Shown here: positions 5,455-5,560 of the stretch, piece after piece | Position numbering within the stretch: the first letter of the stretch is position 1 | Layout: each line of letters begins with the position of its first letter | Assembly (NCBI GenBank): GCA_011522945.1 | Contig: WTHY01000160.1 | Location: 1 to 5,560, forward strand | Reading direction: 5' to 3' | DNA: 5,560 bases | Source: Alphaproteobacteria bacterium | GTDB lineage: Bacteria > Pseudomonadota > Alphaproteobacteria > Puniceispirillales > Puniceispirillaceae | Program-made: the position numbers and the translations under genes | The notes under the pieces: model-generated | Seen by the model: the letters and a program-made list of their open reading frames with translations, nothing else | The model's database searches: none | What the model was told of the DNA's origin: nothing

Positions 5455-5560
5455 TTGCCATTATCTATGAGATGGTCGTTGATTCTTTTAACAACTAGTT
5501 AAAGTGACCGTTTTCAAAGAGATGATGGTAAAAAGTAGGCGTTATATAAAACACAAGAGC
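5451..5560 (+). promoter_or_regulatory. Intergenic region after dksA with a CtrA-type box
   Basis: Positions 5488-5502 read TTAACAACTAGTTAA, an exact TTAA-N7-TTAA as in the CtrA consensus, and it is also a dyad (TTAAC-N5-GTTAA). A GATTC (GANTC methylation site) lies at 5481-5485, two bases before it. Further on, TATAAA (5545-5550) is AT-rich but not at the usual spacing. The region probably serves as promoter for a gene beyond the right edge; the identity of that gene cannot be seen. No strong hairpin plus T-run ends dksA here. Confidence 0.45.

Noticed and set aside
5504..5560. Frame open to the right edge from GTG 5504 or ATG 5522/5525
   Set aside because: Only 19 codons are visible, the AAAGAG before the ATG is too close for a ribosome site, and an open stretch this short is expected by chance. 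It could still be a gene start; more sequence is needed to tell.

Overview
The window reads as a chromosomal segment of an alphaproteobacterium with moderate GC (mid-40s percent by eye). Three things point there. The OmpR-type response regulator carries the near-diagnostic CtrA recognition block (HLYGG-DEPE-KI-DVFICKLR). DksA has lost three of its four zinc-finger cysteines, a form known from alphaproteobacteria. A small DUF3553 protein is also present, a family I associate with this class. The genus cannot be fixed from the sequence; a marine or free-living lineage is only a guess.

Layout. Positions 1-3495 (minus strand) hold two genes of a cytosolic NAD-dependent formate dehydrogenase. The beta subunit (1765-3495) is a NuoE-NuoF fusion. 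Four bases downstream starts the catalytic alpha subunit (1760 to 1), which runs off the left edge after 586 full codons. This two-subunit plan matches Methylobacterium extorquens FDH1 rather than the three-subunit FdsGBA enzymes. Positions 3591-3791 (minus) encode a 66-residue DUF3553 protein. Positions 3912-3970 form a strong nested intrinsic terminator for the gene upstream of it on the minus strand, a CtrA-family response regulator at 3999-4700. About 280 bases of AT-rich divergent promoter region follow, then dksA on the plus strand (4983-5450). The last 110 bases hold a good CtrA-type site (TTAA-N7-TTAA) upstream of whatever gene lies beyond the right edge.

How the parts fit. The formate dehydrogenase oxidises formate to CO2 and passes electrons through iron-sulfur clusters and FMN to NAD+, giving NADH. 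The right half is regulatory. The response regulator is probably a paralogue or divergent form of the cell-cycle regulator CtrA. DksA modulates RNA polymerase, with ppGpp in studied species. The DUF3553 protein looks like a free-standing version of the Tudor-like tail of UvrD/PcrA, which also contacts RNA polymerase; that similarity is my inference. CtrA-like sites lie on both sides of dksA, so the regulator may act on its own promoter and on the gene to the right.

The window is mostly ordinary housekeeping and accessory metabolism. I see no mobile element, CRISPR array, tRNA or rRNA. The most unexplained element is a perfect 11-bp inverted repeat that straddles the stop codon of the response-regulator gene.
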